Positions 1-5,094 of a stretch of DNA of 6,953 nucleotides are shown here, piece by piece. Position 1 is the first letter of the stretch, and each line of letters opens with the position of its first letter. The position numbers and the translations under genes are program-made. The notes below the pieces were generated by a model. It was given only the letters and a program-made list of their open reading frames with translations. It was not told the origin of the DNA and did no database searches. The DNA is from Sphingobacteriaceae bacterium (lineage in GTDB: Bacteria; Bacteroidota; Bacteroidia; Sphingobacteriales; Sphingobacteriaceae): assembly GCA_025450155.1 (NCBI GenBank), contig JANWIB010000128.1, forward strand, positions 1 to 6,953, read 5' to 3'.

Positions 1-57
1 GGCCTAAAAAGAGCTTATACAAACCGACAAGATAGTATTTTGGTTCGAATTAAATAA
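1..57 (+). other. Possible 3' end of a gene entering from the left edge
   Basis: The first frame of the window reads 18 codons without a stop (ending Q-D-S-I-L-V-R-I-K) and closes with TAA at 55-57. The fragment is too short to identify. The following 44 bases (58-101) contain a weak stem (AAG-N-CCC / GGG-N-CTT, 66-82) but no convincing terminator. An open frame of this length occurs often by chance, so this is only a candidate. Confidence 0.2.
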
Positions 58-101
58 GCTAATTAAAGCCCCCAAGGGTCTTCTTGCTGCATAACTCGTC
101 T

Positions 102-596
102 TTATCCTTTGATTGAACTATTTTCAGTTTTAAAAAGAAGTGTCAGTGCAGCAAAATCAAATATTAAGTTAACCACTTCTAGTCCACTACGGGGCCAATT
201 CATAAAGGCCCATTCCGACCAGGCTGTCTTAACAGCATTCACATCACTGATGTCAGGATTATTGAACATGATGTCAAGACGTGGATAGAAATAAGCGAAT
301 GTTAAAACATCAACAGAAACAGCAAATAATAAAGCCAATGCACAATAAAGACGCATTTTTTTACCCATTTTCCAACAAGTAATAAGAGCCAAAAGTGTGA
401 ATAATTGATTAATAGGAGAACCAATTCTAAAAAAATACCCAGGATGAGCAACTTTGAAATATGCTCTCGCTGTTTGAATAGATTCAGGAATGTTGCTTCC
501 CCAATTTGCAGCATCAATTAACGAGTTATAAACATTCACGAATAAAAGCCCGGCGGCAAATGTTGTCGCCAAAATAAGAGTTGATTTACGGATCAT
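102..596 (-). CDS. Four-helix membrane protein, DUF1772 (anthrone oxygenase-like) family, paralogue A
   Basis: This 164-residue integral membrane protein has hydrophobic segments at about residues 5-25, 57-75, 82-103 and 143-157. It carries three motifs also present in the two proteins encoded at 3226-3708 and 2730-3218: W-G-S-N (32-35), Y-F-Y-P (102-105) and W129-x3-N133-x2-R136. The last resembles the C-terminal W/N/R signature of DUF1772 proteins, a family related to fungal anthrone oxygenases; its bacterial members have no settled function. The frame stays open upstream to an ATG at 677, but that would overlap the SgcJ-like gene by 43 bases and add a polar stretch before the first helix. 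I therefore chose the ATG at 594-596, 38 bases after the SgcJ-like stop. The two genes probably form one transcript controlled by the palindromes at 1100-1143. Family assignment rests on motifs recognised by eye. Confidence 0.75.
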   Translation of the reverse strand: MIRKSTLILATTFAAGLLFVNVYNSLIDAANWGSNIPESIQTARAYFKVAHPGYFFRIGSPINQLFTLLALITCWKMGKKMRLYCALALLFAVSVDVLTFAYFYPRLDIMFNNPDISDVNAVKTAWSEWAFMNWPRSGLEVVNLIFDFAALTLLFKTENSSIKG

Positions 597-634
597 AATT
601 TTTTTATTGAATATGTATAGTTTGCAATTATTAG

Positions 635-1027
635 CTATCGTTTTACAACAGTATTTTGAAATGCTCTGATTTTCCAATCGTTACCAGATTTAATCAATAC
701 CAATGTAATCGTCGAATTGTTTTTACCAGCCAGAGGTCCAGATGGCGCATCAAGTTCTGCACCTGCGTTTACCAAAATGGTGTTCTGGTCAATAAACATG
801 GCCTGGAGAAGTTGGAAGGTAACTTTACTGCCCGTATAGAGACTCACAAACAGTTTATCGTGCTCATCTCCAATAAGTTTAGGTGTTGAATTTTGATGTA
901 ATGTTCCTCTGATGTCAACATACTCAGATCTGTCGGCAAAATGTTGGGCGAATTCAGTTCCACTGGCGTTGTTCCAACCATTTTCAAGCGTTTTTAGAAT
1001 TCTTTGTGCGATTTCCTTAGGTTCCAT
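635..1027 (-). CDS. SgcJ/EcaC-type NTF2-like protein
   Basis: This 130-residue soluble protein has the length and pattern of the SgcJ/EcaC family in the NTF2/SnoaL/DUF4440 superfamily. An amphipathic N-terminal helix (E-I-A-Q-R-I-L-K-T-L-E-N-G-W) is followed by F-A-D-R-S-E-Y-V-D-I-R-G, the H-D-K-L-F-V-S-L-Y-T-G-S-K-V segment where members typically have H-x3-F-x3-Y-x-G-S, and a closing strand W-K-I-R-A-F-Q-N-T. These proteins form a cone-shaped pocket for a small ligand. Members are often called 'oxidoreductase', but catalysis is rarely shown. It is the first gene of a two-gene unit with the DUF1772-like protein and is transcribed away from tetR. A -7 element, TATTTTTG at 1118-1111, and an upstream TTTTG at 1142-1138 with a 19-base spacer both lie within the tetR operator region, implying TetR control. 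Confidence 0.85.
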   Translation of the reverse strand: MEPKEIAQRILKTLENGWNNASGTEFAQHFADRSEYVDIRGTLHQNSTPKLIGDEHDKLFVSLYTGSKVTFQLLQAMFIDQNTILVNAGAELDAPSGPLAGKNNSTITLVLIKSGNDWKIRAFQNTVVKR

Positions 1028-1099
1028 TGTAGTTTAAAAGTAATATAAGTAAGATTATTTTTAACAGTTTAGTTTTTTATGATTTAATTAGTGAACTTA

Positions 1100-1143
1100 T
1101 TTGTCAATGACAAAAATAAATTAAATTTTGTCATTGACAAAAT
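1100..1143. promoter_or_regulatory. Twin palindromic operators with mirror-image opposing promoters (tetR / SgcJ-like)
   Basis: Two perfect dyads lie 27 bp apart centre to centre. One is TTTGTCA-A-TGACAAA (1100-1114, 7-bp arms) and the other ATTTTGTCA-T-TGACAAAAT (1125-1143, 9-bp arms). Their cores are reverse complements, so the whole segment is itself symmetric. Leftward promoter: -33 TTTTG at 1142-1138, 19-base spacer, -7 TATTTTTG at 1118-1111. Rightward promoter: TTTG at 1100-1103, 19-base spacer, near-consensus -7 AAATTTTG at 1123-1130. Each dyad covers the -33 of one promoter and the end of the -7 of the other. The sequence shows the dyads and promoter-like words; binding by the adjacent TetR protein is inferred. 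Confidence 0.75.
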
Positions 1144-1156
1144 ATTTATCAATTTT

Positions 1157-1768
1157 ATGAATATACGGGAACGAATAGTATCCAAAGCTCTTGAACTGTT
1201 TAACGAAAAAGGAATAGAATATGTAGGCATGAGAGAGCTTGCAGCTTCTCTCAATACCAAGTTGGGAAACATAACGTACTATTTCCCTACAAAGGAAGAT
1301 CTGATTCTTAGGCTAACGGCTGATTTGTCAGAACTTAATTCTGTTATCTTACAAATTGATGAGAAAATATCAATAGCTTCTTATCTTGAGATAACCCGAA
1401 GACATTTTGAATGTCAATACCGGTACCGGTGCTTGTTTCTAAGTTTGGTGCATCTTATGAAACGGTATGAAAAAATAGCTGTGAGGTATAAAAAAATTGA
1501 GAGGCAAAGAAAAGAAACTGGATTAATAAACATAGAAAATTTAGTAGCAAATAAGTACCTTAAAAAACTATCAGCTACTGATACAGAGTTTTTACTTTTA
1601 TCTATTCAGTTATTGTCTCGATTTTGGATCTCGCAAGCTGCAATTTCACATAGCAAGTTGAACCCGTCTGATCAAATTCAGTACTATCTTAAACTCTTAG
1701 CAAATATTCTATCAAACTATTGCTCTGTAAAAGGGAAGACGCAGATTGTCGAATTTATTGGCAAATAG
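1157..1768 (+). CDS. TetR/AcrR-family transcriptional regulator
   Basis: This is a 203-residue one-component repressor. Residues 1-50 form the canonical TetR DNA-binding domain: helix 1 I-R-E-R-I-V-S-K-A-L-E-L-F-N-E-K-G, a helix-turn-helix at about 25-44 (M-R-E-L-A-A-S-L-N-T-K-L-G-N-I-T-Y-Y-F), then P-T-K-E-D-L. The G-N-I-T-Y-Y-F-P-T-K-E-D-L end of the recognition helix is typical of a Bacteroidota subgroup. The C-terminal 150 residues are the helical ligand and dimer domain, whose ligand cannot be predicted. A longer reading from GTG at 1091 would translate both operator palindromes, so I chose the ATG at 1157. The leader is then about 20 bases from the predicted start site. It probably represses itself and the divergent SgcJ-like/DUF1772-like unit. 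The gene ends just before a long hairpin. Confidence 0.9.
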   Translation: MNIRERIVSKALELFNEKGIEYVGMRELAASLNTKLGNITYYFPTKEDLILRLTADLSELNSVILQIDEKISIASYLEITRRHFECQYRYRCLFLSLVHLMKRYEKIAVRYKKIERQRKETGLINIENLVANKYLKKLSATDTEFLLLSIQLLSRFWISQAAISHSKLNPSDQIQYYLKLLANILSNYCSVKGKTQIVEFIGK

Positions 1769-1774
1769 ATGTGC

Positions 1775-1868
1775 ATTAGATGTTGTTAACAATCAAACCA
1801 TTTTCTGCATCTACCCGACTGAGTTAAGCAAATTGGGTATGATGCAGAAAAATGGAAACAACATTAAT
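1775..1868. terminator. Long imperfect hairpin between convergent tetR and doxX genes
   Basis: The central stem pairs 1798-1816 with 1835-1855. All 19 positions of the left arm pair; the right arm has two extra bases, and the loop is 18 nt. An outer stem pairs GATGTTGTT (1779-1787) with AACAACAT (1857-1864), with flanking ATTA/TAAT (1775-1778, 1865-1868). The doxX stop lies in the outer right arm. A bidirectional terminator is the simplest reading. However, there is no clear T-tract on either side, and the length is more than a terminator needs, so a foldback repeat or structured RNA remains possible. Confidence 0.5.
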
Positions 1869-2223
1869 TAAACCGTCCGTAAGCAATAAAAGCAGCAAGT
1901 GTAAGCAGAATAATATTCATCATTATCGCTTTGTTCTCTTTGTGTTTTGCATGGTGAAAGATTGCAAGAAATTGAACCAATGCGAGCCCGCTTGCAGAAA
2001 CCGGTGTTAAAATAGGAACAATGTTAAGGAGCCAGGGGAGAATTAATCCCAATGCGCCAAGAAGTTCCATAACTCCGATAAAGCGAACTGTCGTAAAAGA
2101 AAGCCGATCTGCCCAGGTAACGGACTTGGCTAATTTGTCAATAGGTTGAGTTGCCTTCATTAATCCTGCCATTGTGAACATGGCTGCAAATATTCCCTGA
2201 ATAATCCAAAGTGCTATATTCAT
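1864..2223 (-). CDS. DoxX-family membrane protein (intact copy)
   Basis: This 119-residue protein has four predicted membrane helices at about residues 3-24, 45-66, 68-90 and 98-116, the usual DoxX-like length. Typical features are the N-terminal W-I-I-Q-G-I-F-A-A-M-F-T-M-A-G-L-M-K, the central R-F-I-G-V-M-E-L-L-G-A-L-G-L-I-L-P, the basic H-H-A-K-H-K-E-N-K before the last helix, and a final A-Y-G-R-F. DoxX is named after the small subunit of archaeal thiosulfate:quinone oxidoreductase. Most bacterial relatives are uncharacterised; some have been linked to redox homeostasis. It is divergent from an HxlR gene, with -7 element TATCTTTG at 2252-2245. A close paralogue in a mirrored module at 5556-5913 is frameshifted, making this the only intact DoxX gene in the window. 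Confidence 0.9.
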   Translation of the reverse strand: MNIALWIIQGIFAAMFTMAGLMKATQPIDKLAKSVTWADRLSFTTVRFIGVMELLGALGLILPWLLNIVPILTPVSASGLALVQFLAIFHHAKHKENKAIMMNIILLTLAAFIAYGRFN

Positions 2224-2244
2224 TTTTATAATTTTTTATTAAGG

Positions 2245-2279
2245 CAAAGATACTTACATTTGCTTTCTAAAGTATAGCA
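2245..2279. promoter_or_regulatory. Back-to-back divergent promoters and HxlR operator half-site (module 1)
   Basis: The leftward -7 TATCTTTG (2252-2245, doxX) and rightward -7 TACATTTG (2255-2262, hxlR) are separated by two bases. The half-site AAAGTATAGCA lies at 2269-2279, about where hxlR transcription should start. The same words recur in the second module: two -7 elements two bases apart at 5522-5539, and AAAGTATAGCA in the same orientation relative to hxlR (minus strand, 5497-5487). No good -33 TTG was found for either promoter, as expected if they depend on regulation. A short CTTAC/GTAAG inverted repeat (2253-2257, 2291-2295) flanks the site. Confidence 0.6.
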
Positions 2280-2299
2280 GTTACCTAAAAGTAAGCACT

Positions 2300-2656
2300 A
2301 TGAGTAAAACATCGGATAAAACACAACATGGGAAGTGCTTATCTCAAATGTTACCTGTACGTGATGCATTGGATGTTATAAGTGGAAAATGGAAAATGAT
2401 GATTTTGATTTCCATTATACATGGTAACAAGCGATTCAGGGAAATTGAGCGAAGTATCCCGAAAATTACTTCCAAAGTTCTTGCAAAGGAGTTAAAAGAT
2501 TTAGAAGAACATCAATTGATTAAGCGAACTATCTATGATGATTATCCTGTCTTAATTGAATATACAACAACGGAGTACGTTAAATCTCTGGAAAAAGTTA
2601 TGAAACAGTTACACATTTGGGGAGTTAATCATCGAAAAAAAATGTTCGGAAAATAG
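2300..2656 (+). CDS. HxlR-family winged-helix regulator with a single cysteine (module 1)
   Basis: This 118-residue protein covers the full HxlR domain. Typical features are V-R-D-A-L-D-V-I-S-G-K-W (family hallmark G-K-W at about 29-31), R-F-R-E-I-E-R-S-I-P-K-I-T-S-K-V-L-A-K-E-L-K-D-L-E (recognition helix region), the wing R-T-I-Y-D-D-Y-P-V-L-I-E-Y, and a C-terminal dimer helix ending W-G-V-N-H-R-K-K. The only cysteine is Cys13, just before the first domain helix. This is close to the position of the redox-sensing cysteine in the HxlR relatives YodB and HypR, which respond to quinones, diamide or hypochlorite. The gene is divergent from doxX with overlapping promoters, so control of doxX and of itself is expected. 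It is about 50% identical over 107 aligned residues, without gaps, to the regulator at 5095-5457. A redox-sensing role is inference. Confidence 0.9.
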   Translation: MSKTSDKTQHGKCLSQMLPVRDALDVISGKWKMMILISIIHGNKRFREIERSIPKITSKVLAKELKDLEEHQLIKRTIYDDYPVLIEYTTTEYVKSLEKVMKQLHIWGVNHRKKMFGK

Positions 2657-2729
2657 CTATTGTTCCCCCAAATAAACATTTTCTATTGAAGATTTCATTA
2701 TAGTCAAATAGCCCATATTCTTGCTAAAA

Positions 2730-3218
2730 CTATTGCGAAGGGTCTCTCGACACTTTCGATAATCCGATTAAGCCGATAATAAAAAAAGTAAGCATCGCAA
2801 CGAGACGAGCTAAATTTAACAGCAACCAATGTCTTGAAACAGTAATAATTTCATCATTTGAAAACACTGGAGGATTGGCTAGAATTTTTTGCTGTACCGG
2901 TGCAAAATATAATACCGTGCAAAGTATCAAAACCACTGCACCAGCTAATGAAATCAATGGAAATTGATTTCGAGCATTCCATTTAGAAAGAAACAGGATA
3001 AGGTTAATTATAATAGGTGTAATTAACAAAGCTGCAAAAATAGGGAATGGCGCTGCGGCTCCTGGTATTGGATGATTTATAATATGAGAAACATAGCGGG
3101 ACGGATTTGAATACCAGGTAATACCTGTAACAGAGCTATGGTATACACCAGCGCCTAACCAAAGAGCAAATGAGGTTAAATAAAAAAGATAAAATGGATA
3201 TCTTAATTTTTTGTACAT
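2730..3218 (-). CDS. Four-helix membrane protein, DUF1772-like, paralogue C
   Basis: This 162-residue membrane protein has hydrophobic segments at about 7-27, 58-78, 87-106 and 135-153. It shares the family motifs of its neighbours: W-Y-S-N (35-38), Y-F-A-P (104-107) and W131-x3-N135-x2-R138. The frame is open to an ATG at 3299, but that would overlap the upstream gene by 74 bases. The ATG at 3216-3218 begins 8 bases after the upstream stop and gives a clean first helix, so I chose it. With the 7-base gap it is co-transcribed with paralogue B. It lacks the P-P-E-S and R-[IV]-[GA]-S-P motifs shared by paralogues A and B and is the most divergent of the three. Function is unknown; a role with a hydrophobic or aromatic substrate is suggested only by the distant anthrone-oxygenase relationship. 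Confidence 0.75.
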   Translation of the reverse strand: MYKKLRYPFYLFYLTSFALWLGAGVYHSSVTGITWYSNPSRYVSHIINHPIPGAAAPFPIFAALLITPIIINLILFLSKWNARNQFPLISLAGAVVLILCTVLYFAPVQQKILANPPVFSNDEIITVSRHWLLLNLARLVAMLTFFIIGLIGLSKVSRDPSQ

Positions 3219-3225
3219 AAAATAA

Positions 3226-3708
3226 TTAGTCAATTGAATTTGTAGGATATTTTTTATATGCCAAAAGAAGAAGTATAAAGCATGCAAAACCTGCTGCATT
3301 TCTTAGGTAGTTAACCGCTATCCACTGGTCAGCCTGCTTTTTTAATGTTACCGCATCAATACTATTCATGTTAGCGATGGAGTTTGTCTGAACGGGGACA
3401 AAATAAACCTGGGTAGCAATATAGATAAGTATGAAAAGTATAAAGGCCGGAACCATCAATTTTTTTACCTGAGGTTGTTTCCAGGTAAATAAAAGGCAAA
3501 TAATAAATAGCAAGAGTGCAATTGGAGATGCTACCCGCCAATAATGTATAGTTTCCTGACCGTATTTGCCAAGAAACATATAGAATGATTCTGGTGGATT
3601 TGATGCCCAGGTTCGATCTGAGGTAAGGGACTCAAAAAAACTGGGTCCCAAATTGAGGCTAAATAGAATGATGAGTGCCGGAAATAAGAATTTTAATGAT
3701 TTATTCAT
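3226..3708 (-). CDS. Four-helix membrane protein, DUF1772-like, paralogue B
   Basis: This 160-residue membrane protein has hydrophobic segments at about 5-24, 58-76, 84-104 and 136-151. Its motifs are W-A-S-N-P-P-E-S (34-41), W-R-V-A-S-P (57-62), Y-F-V-P (102-105) and W129-x3-N133-x2-R136. The last two fall at the same residue numbers as in paralogue A (102-596), which indicates descent from one ancestor by duplication. The frame extends to an ATG at 3732, but the internal ATG at 3706-3708 puts a normal M-N-K-S-L-K start in front of helix 1 and leaves room for a promoter-like CACCTTTG at 3745-3738. It is the first gene of a tandem pair. The Crp/Fnr gene upstream on the same strand is about 100 bases away, with two inverted repeats in the gap, so separate regulated transcription is likely. 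Confidence 0.75.
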   Translation of the reverse strand: MNKSLKFLFPALIILFSLNLGPSFFESLTSDRTWASNPPESFYMFLGKYGQETIHYWRVASPIALLLFIICLLFTWKQPQVKKLMVPAFILFILIYIATQVYFVPVQTNSIANMNSIDAVTLKKQADQWIAVNYLRNAAGFACFILLLLAYKKYPTNSID

Positions 3709-3747
3709 AACGATACTTTTGAATGCTAACAACAGTGCAAAGGTGGC

Positions 3748-3774
3748 ATGTGTTTTTCTTTTCTAAAAACACAT
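3748..3774. repeat. Inverted repeat upstream of the DUF1772-like pair (candidate Crp/Fnr operator)
   Basis: ATGTGTTTTT (3748-3757) pairs perfectly with AAAAACACAT (3765-3774) around a 7-base spacer. On the minus strand it ends three bases upstream of the -7-like CACCTTTG (3745-3738), so it covers the -33 region of the paralogue B promoter. Crp/Fnr operators are two-fold symmetric with TGTG/CACA-type ends, which fits the outer bases here. A terminator for the upstream gene is less likely because no T-tract follows on the minus strand. Confidence 0.5.
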
Positions 3775-3796
3775 AAGTTAATAATAGACTTAACTT
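3775..3796. repeat. Second inverted repeat in the same promoter region
   Basis: AAGTTAA (3775-3781) and TTAACTT (3790-3796) are perfect 7-bp arms around an 8-base spacer, directly adjoining the repeat at 3748-3774. The two dyads are about 24-25 bp apart centre to centre, but their half-sites differ, so they may bind different proteins or only one may be functional. The Crp/Fnr gene stops 14 bases away at 3810. Confidence 0.4.
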
Positions 3797-3809
3797 CTGT
3801 TAATTATCA

Positions 3810-4394
3810 TCAAATACCTGATTTTCTTAAACGGCTTAGTGATTGAGGTTCAATACCCAAATAAGCAGCAATATATTTTAGTGGAACCCGCTGTAGAATA
3901 TAGGGTTTATGCTTCATTAGATATACGTATTTTTCTTTTGGATTCCAGATTTTGGCTTCTTTGAGCTTTTCGAAAAGACCGATATACATTTGAATGGCAC
4001 TTACGCTATACCAATTTTTGAACTTGGGTACTTTAATCCCTAACGTTTCAAAATCATTCTTAGAGATTTTGTATACCACGGTGTTTTCTATGGCTTGAAT
4101 ATTTATATCAGAAGGAGAAGAAAAATGAAAACTTTTCATGTCGCCCAAAAACTCATTTTCAAAGGAGAAAAATAAAGTGCTTTCTTTTAGATTGTCATCT
4201 GTAATATAAGTACGGGTACAGCCCTGTATAATTATTCCAATATATTCTGCCGGGGTTGCTTCCTTAATAAAGAAACTATCCTTTAAAATAATATCCTTAT
4301 GGAAGTAATTCATGCATAACGCGAGCTCTTCTTCATCTATTAGGAGTTTTTCAACGAGAATATATTTTAGGATATCTTTTGGGGTTTTTATCAT
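3810..4394 (-). CDS. Crp/Fnr-family transcriptional regulator
   Basis: This 194-residue protein has an N-terminal cyclic-nucleotide-binding-like beta roll (about 20-120; E-Y-I-G-I-I-I-Q-G-C-T-R-T-Y, F-F-S-F-E-N-E-F-L-G-D) and a long dimer helix (about 130-155). The C-terminal helix-turn-helix is at about 169-190 (R-V-P-L-K-Y-I-A-A-Y-L-G-I-E-P-Q-S-L-S-R-L-R-K). This short form is very common in Bacteroidota. The phosphate-binding residues of true CRP are not evident, so cAMP binding is doubtful. Its likely targets are the DUF1772-like pair directly downstream, which has dyads in its promoter. Its own start codon sits inside a 14-bp palindrome, suggesting possible self-control. The ATG at 4394 is the only start after the last in-frame stop of the pseudogene upstream (4410-4412), with which it shares a reading frame. 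Confidence 0.9.
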   Translation of the reverse strand: MIKTPKDILKYILVEKLLIDEEELALCMNYFHKDIILKDSFFIKEATPAEYIGIIIQGCTRTYITDDNLKESTLFFSFENEFLGDMKSFHFSSPSDINIQAIENTVVYKISKNDFETLGIKVPKFKNWYSVSAIQMYIGLFEKLKEAKIWNPKEKYVYLMKHKPYILQRVPLKYIAAYLGIEPQSLSRLRKSGI

Positions 4395-4402
4395 CGATGA
4401 TA
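4389..4402. promoter_or_regulatory. Palindrome over the Crp/Fnr start codon
   Basis: TATCATCGATGATA is a perfect 14-bp dyad containing the ATG (4394-4392). It could be an autoregulatory site or a small hairpin affecting translation initiation. A 14-bp palindrome somewhere in 7 kb is not rare by chance, so the weight comes only from its position. Confidence 0.3.
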
Positions 4403-4409
4403 GATGTAT

Positions 4410-4667
4410 TTATTGACTGTCTCCAAATTATGAAATTATTTGTTGTAATTTAATGGCTATTTCAAAATCAGAAAGTTCTTTTAATTGATAAGTAAGATTA
4501 TCAATTTCGCTATTAAAATCATTTTCTGTTTTTACAGAAAAAAGATTAACATGCTTTTTGGGTAAATTTTGTTTTAAGTAAGAAATGTCTTCAAGCCATT
4601 GATTTTATTTTAAATCTTGGGCTGTTACCTCACTGAATAAAAAAATAAATGCAATTAAATACTTCAT
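4410..4667 (-). pseudogene. Decayed 5' end of an S41 (C-terminal processing) peptidase-like gene
   Basis: From the ATG at 4667 a single frame reads a signal peptide (M-K-Y-L-I-A-F-I-F-L-F-S-E-V-T-A-Q), then a stop (4605-4607), then 58 sense codons resembling the N-terminal domain of Bacteroidota S41-like peptidases. Recognisable parts are N-Q-W-L-E-D-I-S-Y-L-K-Q-N-L-P-K-K-H-V-N-L-F, a helical stretch ending L-S-D-F-E-I-A-I-K-L-Q-Q-I-I-S, a second stop (4428-4430), F-G-D-S-Q where intact genes have G-D-S-H, and a third stop (4410-4412). The catalytic domain of several hundred residues is missing; the Crp/Fnr gene begins at once in the same frame. The gene therefore appears truncated by a rearrangement and then decayed by point mutations. 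The frame upstream of the ATG stays open to 4820, but I see no gene there. The family call rests on recognition of the W-x-x-D-x-x-Y-L / H-x-N-L-F / G-D-S pattern. Confidence 0.65.
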
Positions 4668-5094
4668 GTGACTTAAAATAACCCACTGTCCCCGCATATG
4701 TTTTATAGCTTTTTTTGACGATTGGCTTAAAGATCCGCTACTTTGTCTTATTTGGTCAGCTAAAACTTCCTTTGCGTAATTTGTTATAAAAAGATTAACT
4801 GTCTTGTGATTGTTAGTCATTCTAGATCTCTCACTTTCAAACTGATTCCATATTTATGGAACGTCAATCATCAGATATACGTTGTCCACCAATACTATCT
4901 TTGTTGATGTTTTTTTCTTGTCTTTAAGATGTCAAATAGTCCCATTGTATGAGCCGATAGAAATTCTAAAGCCGAAGCTATATTCTTTTGCCGGGATTTA
5001 TTCTGTCGATGGAATTGCACTTGATCAGGGACATGTCGATGAGCATATATTCTTCAACCAGCCTTGCGGCAAACTGCATGTTAGCAGTTCGGCT
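4668..5094. other. About 430 bp without a convincing gene; probable coding debris
   Basis: No intact gene is supported here. On the minus strand a 33-codon frame (5079-4978, M-Q-F-A-A-R-L-V-E-E-Y-M-L-I-D-M-S-L-I-K) starts 15 bases after the hxlR stop and ends at TAG. In another minus frame the words Y-S-F-G-F-R-I-S-I-G-S-Y-N-G-T-I and K-I-V-L-V-D-N-V-Y-L-M-I-D-V-P follow, as in a frameshifted relic, but I do not recognise the family. The complementary plus-strand frame of 82 codons (4882-5130) lacks a plausible start. A 16-bp palindrome lies at 4846-4861, and a short AACTGC/GCAGTT hairpin at 5073-5090 follows the hxlR stop. Confidence 0.4.
4846..4861. repeat. 16-bp near-perfect palindrome in the gene-poor stretch
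   Basis: TTCCATA (4846-4852) and TATGGAA (4855-4861) are perfect 7-bp arms around TT. It has the size and form of a dimeric repressor site, but no intact gene starts nearby, so it may be an orphaned operator of a lost gene or a relic of an element end. Confidence 0.35.

Noticed and set aside
302..517. Minus-strand frame of 71 codons inside the DUF1772-like gene
   Set aside because: It is an out-of-frame shadow of a hydrophobic protein; its hydrophobicity follows from the real gene's composition.
597..677. Longer start of the first DUF1772-like gene at 677
   Set aside because: It overlaps the SgcJ-like gene by 43 bases and adds a polar, cysteine-rich stretch not seen in the paralogues.
656..889. 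Plus-strand frame of 77 codons
   Set aside because: It lies antisense to the well-supported SgcJ-like gene and shows no recognisable domain.
1091..1156. Longer tetR start at GTG 1091
   Set aside because: It would translate both operator palindromes and the promoter; the TetR domain begins normally at the ATG at 1157.
4668..4820. Upstream extension of the S41-like relic to a start at 4820
   Set aside because: The signal peptide at ATG 4667 marks the natural start; the upstream 51 codons look like random open frame.
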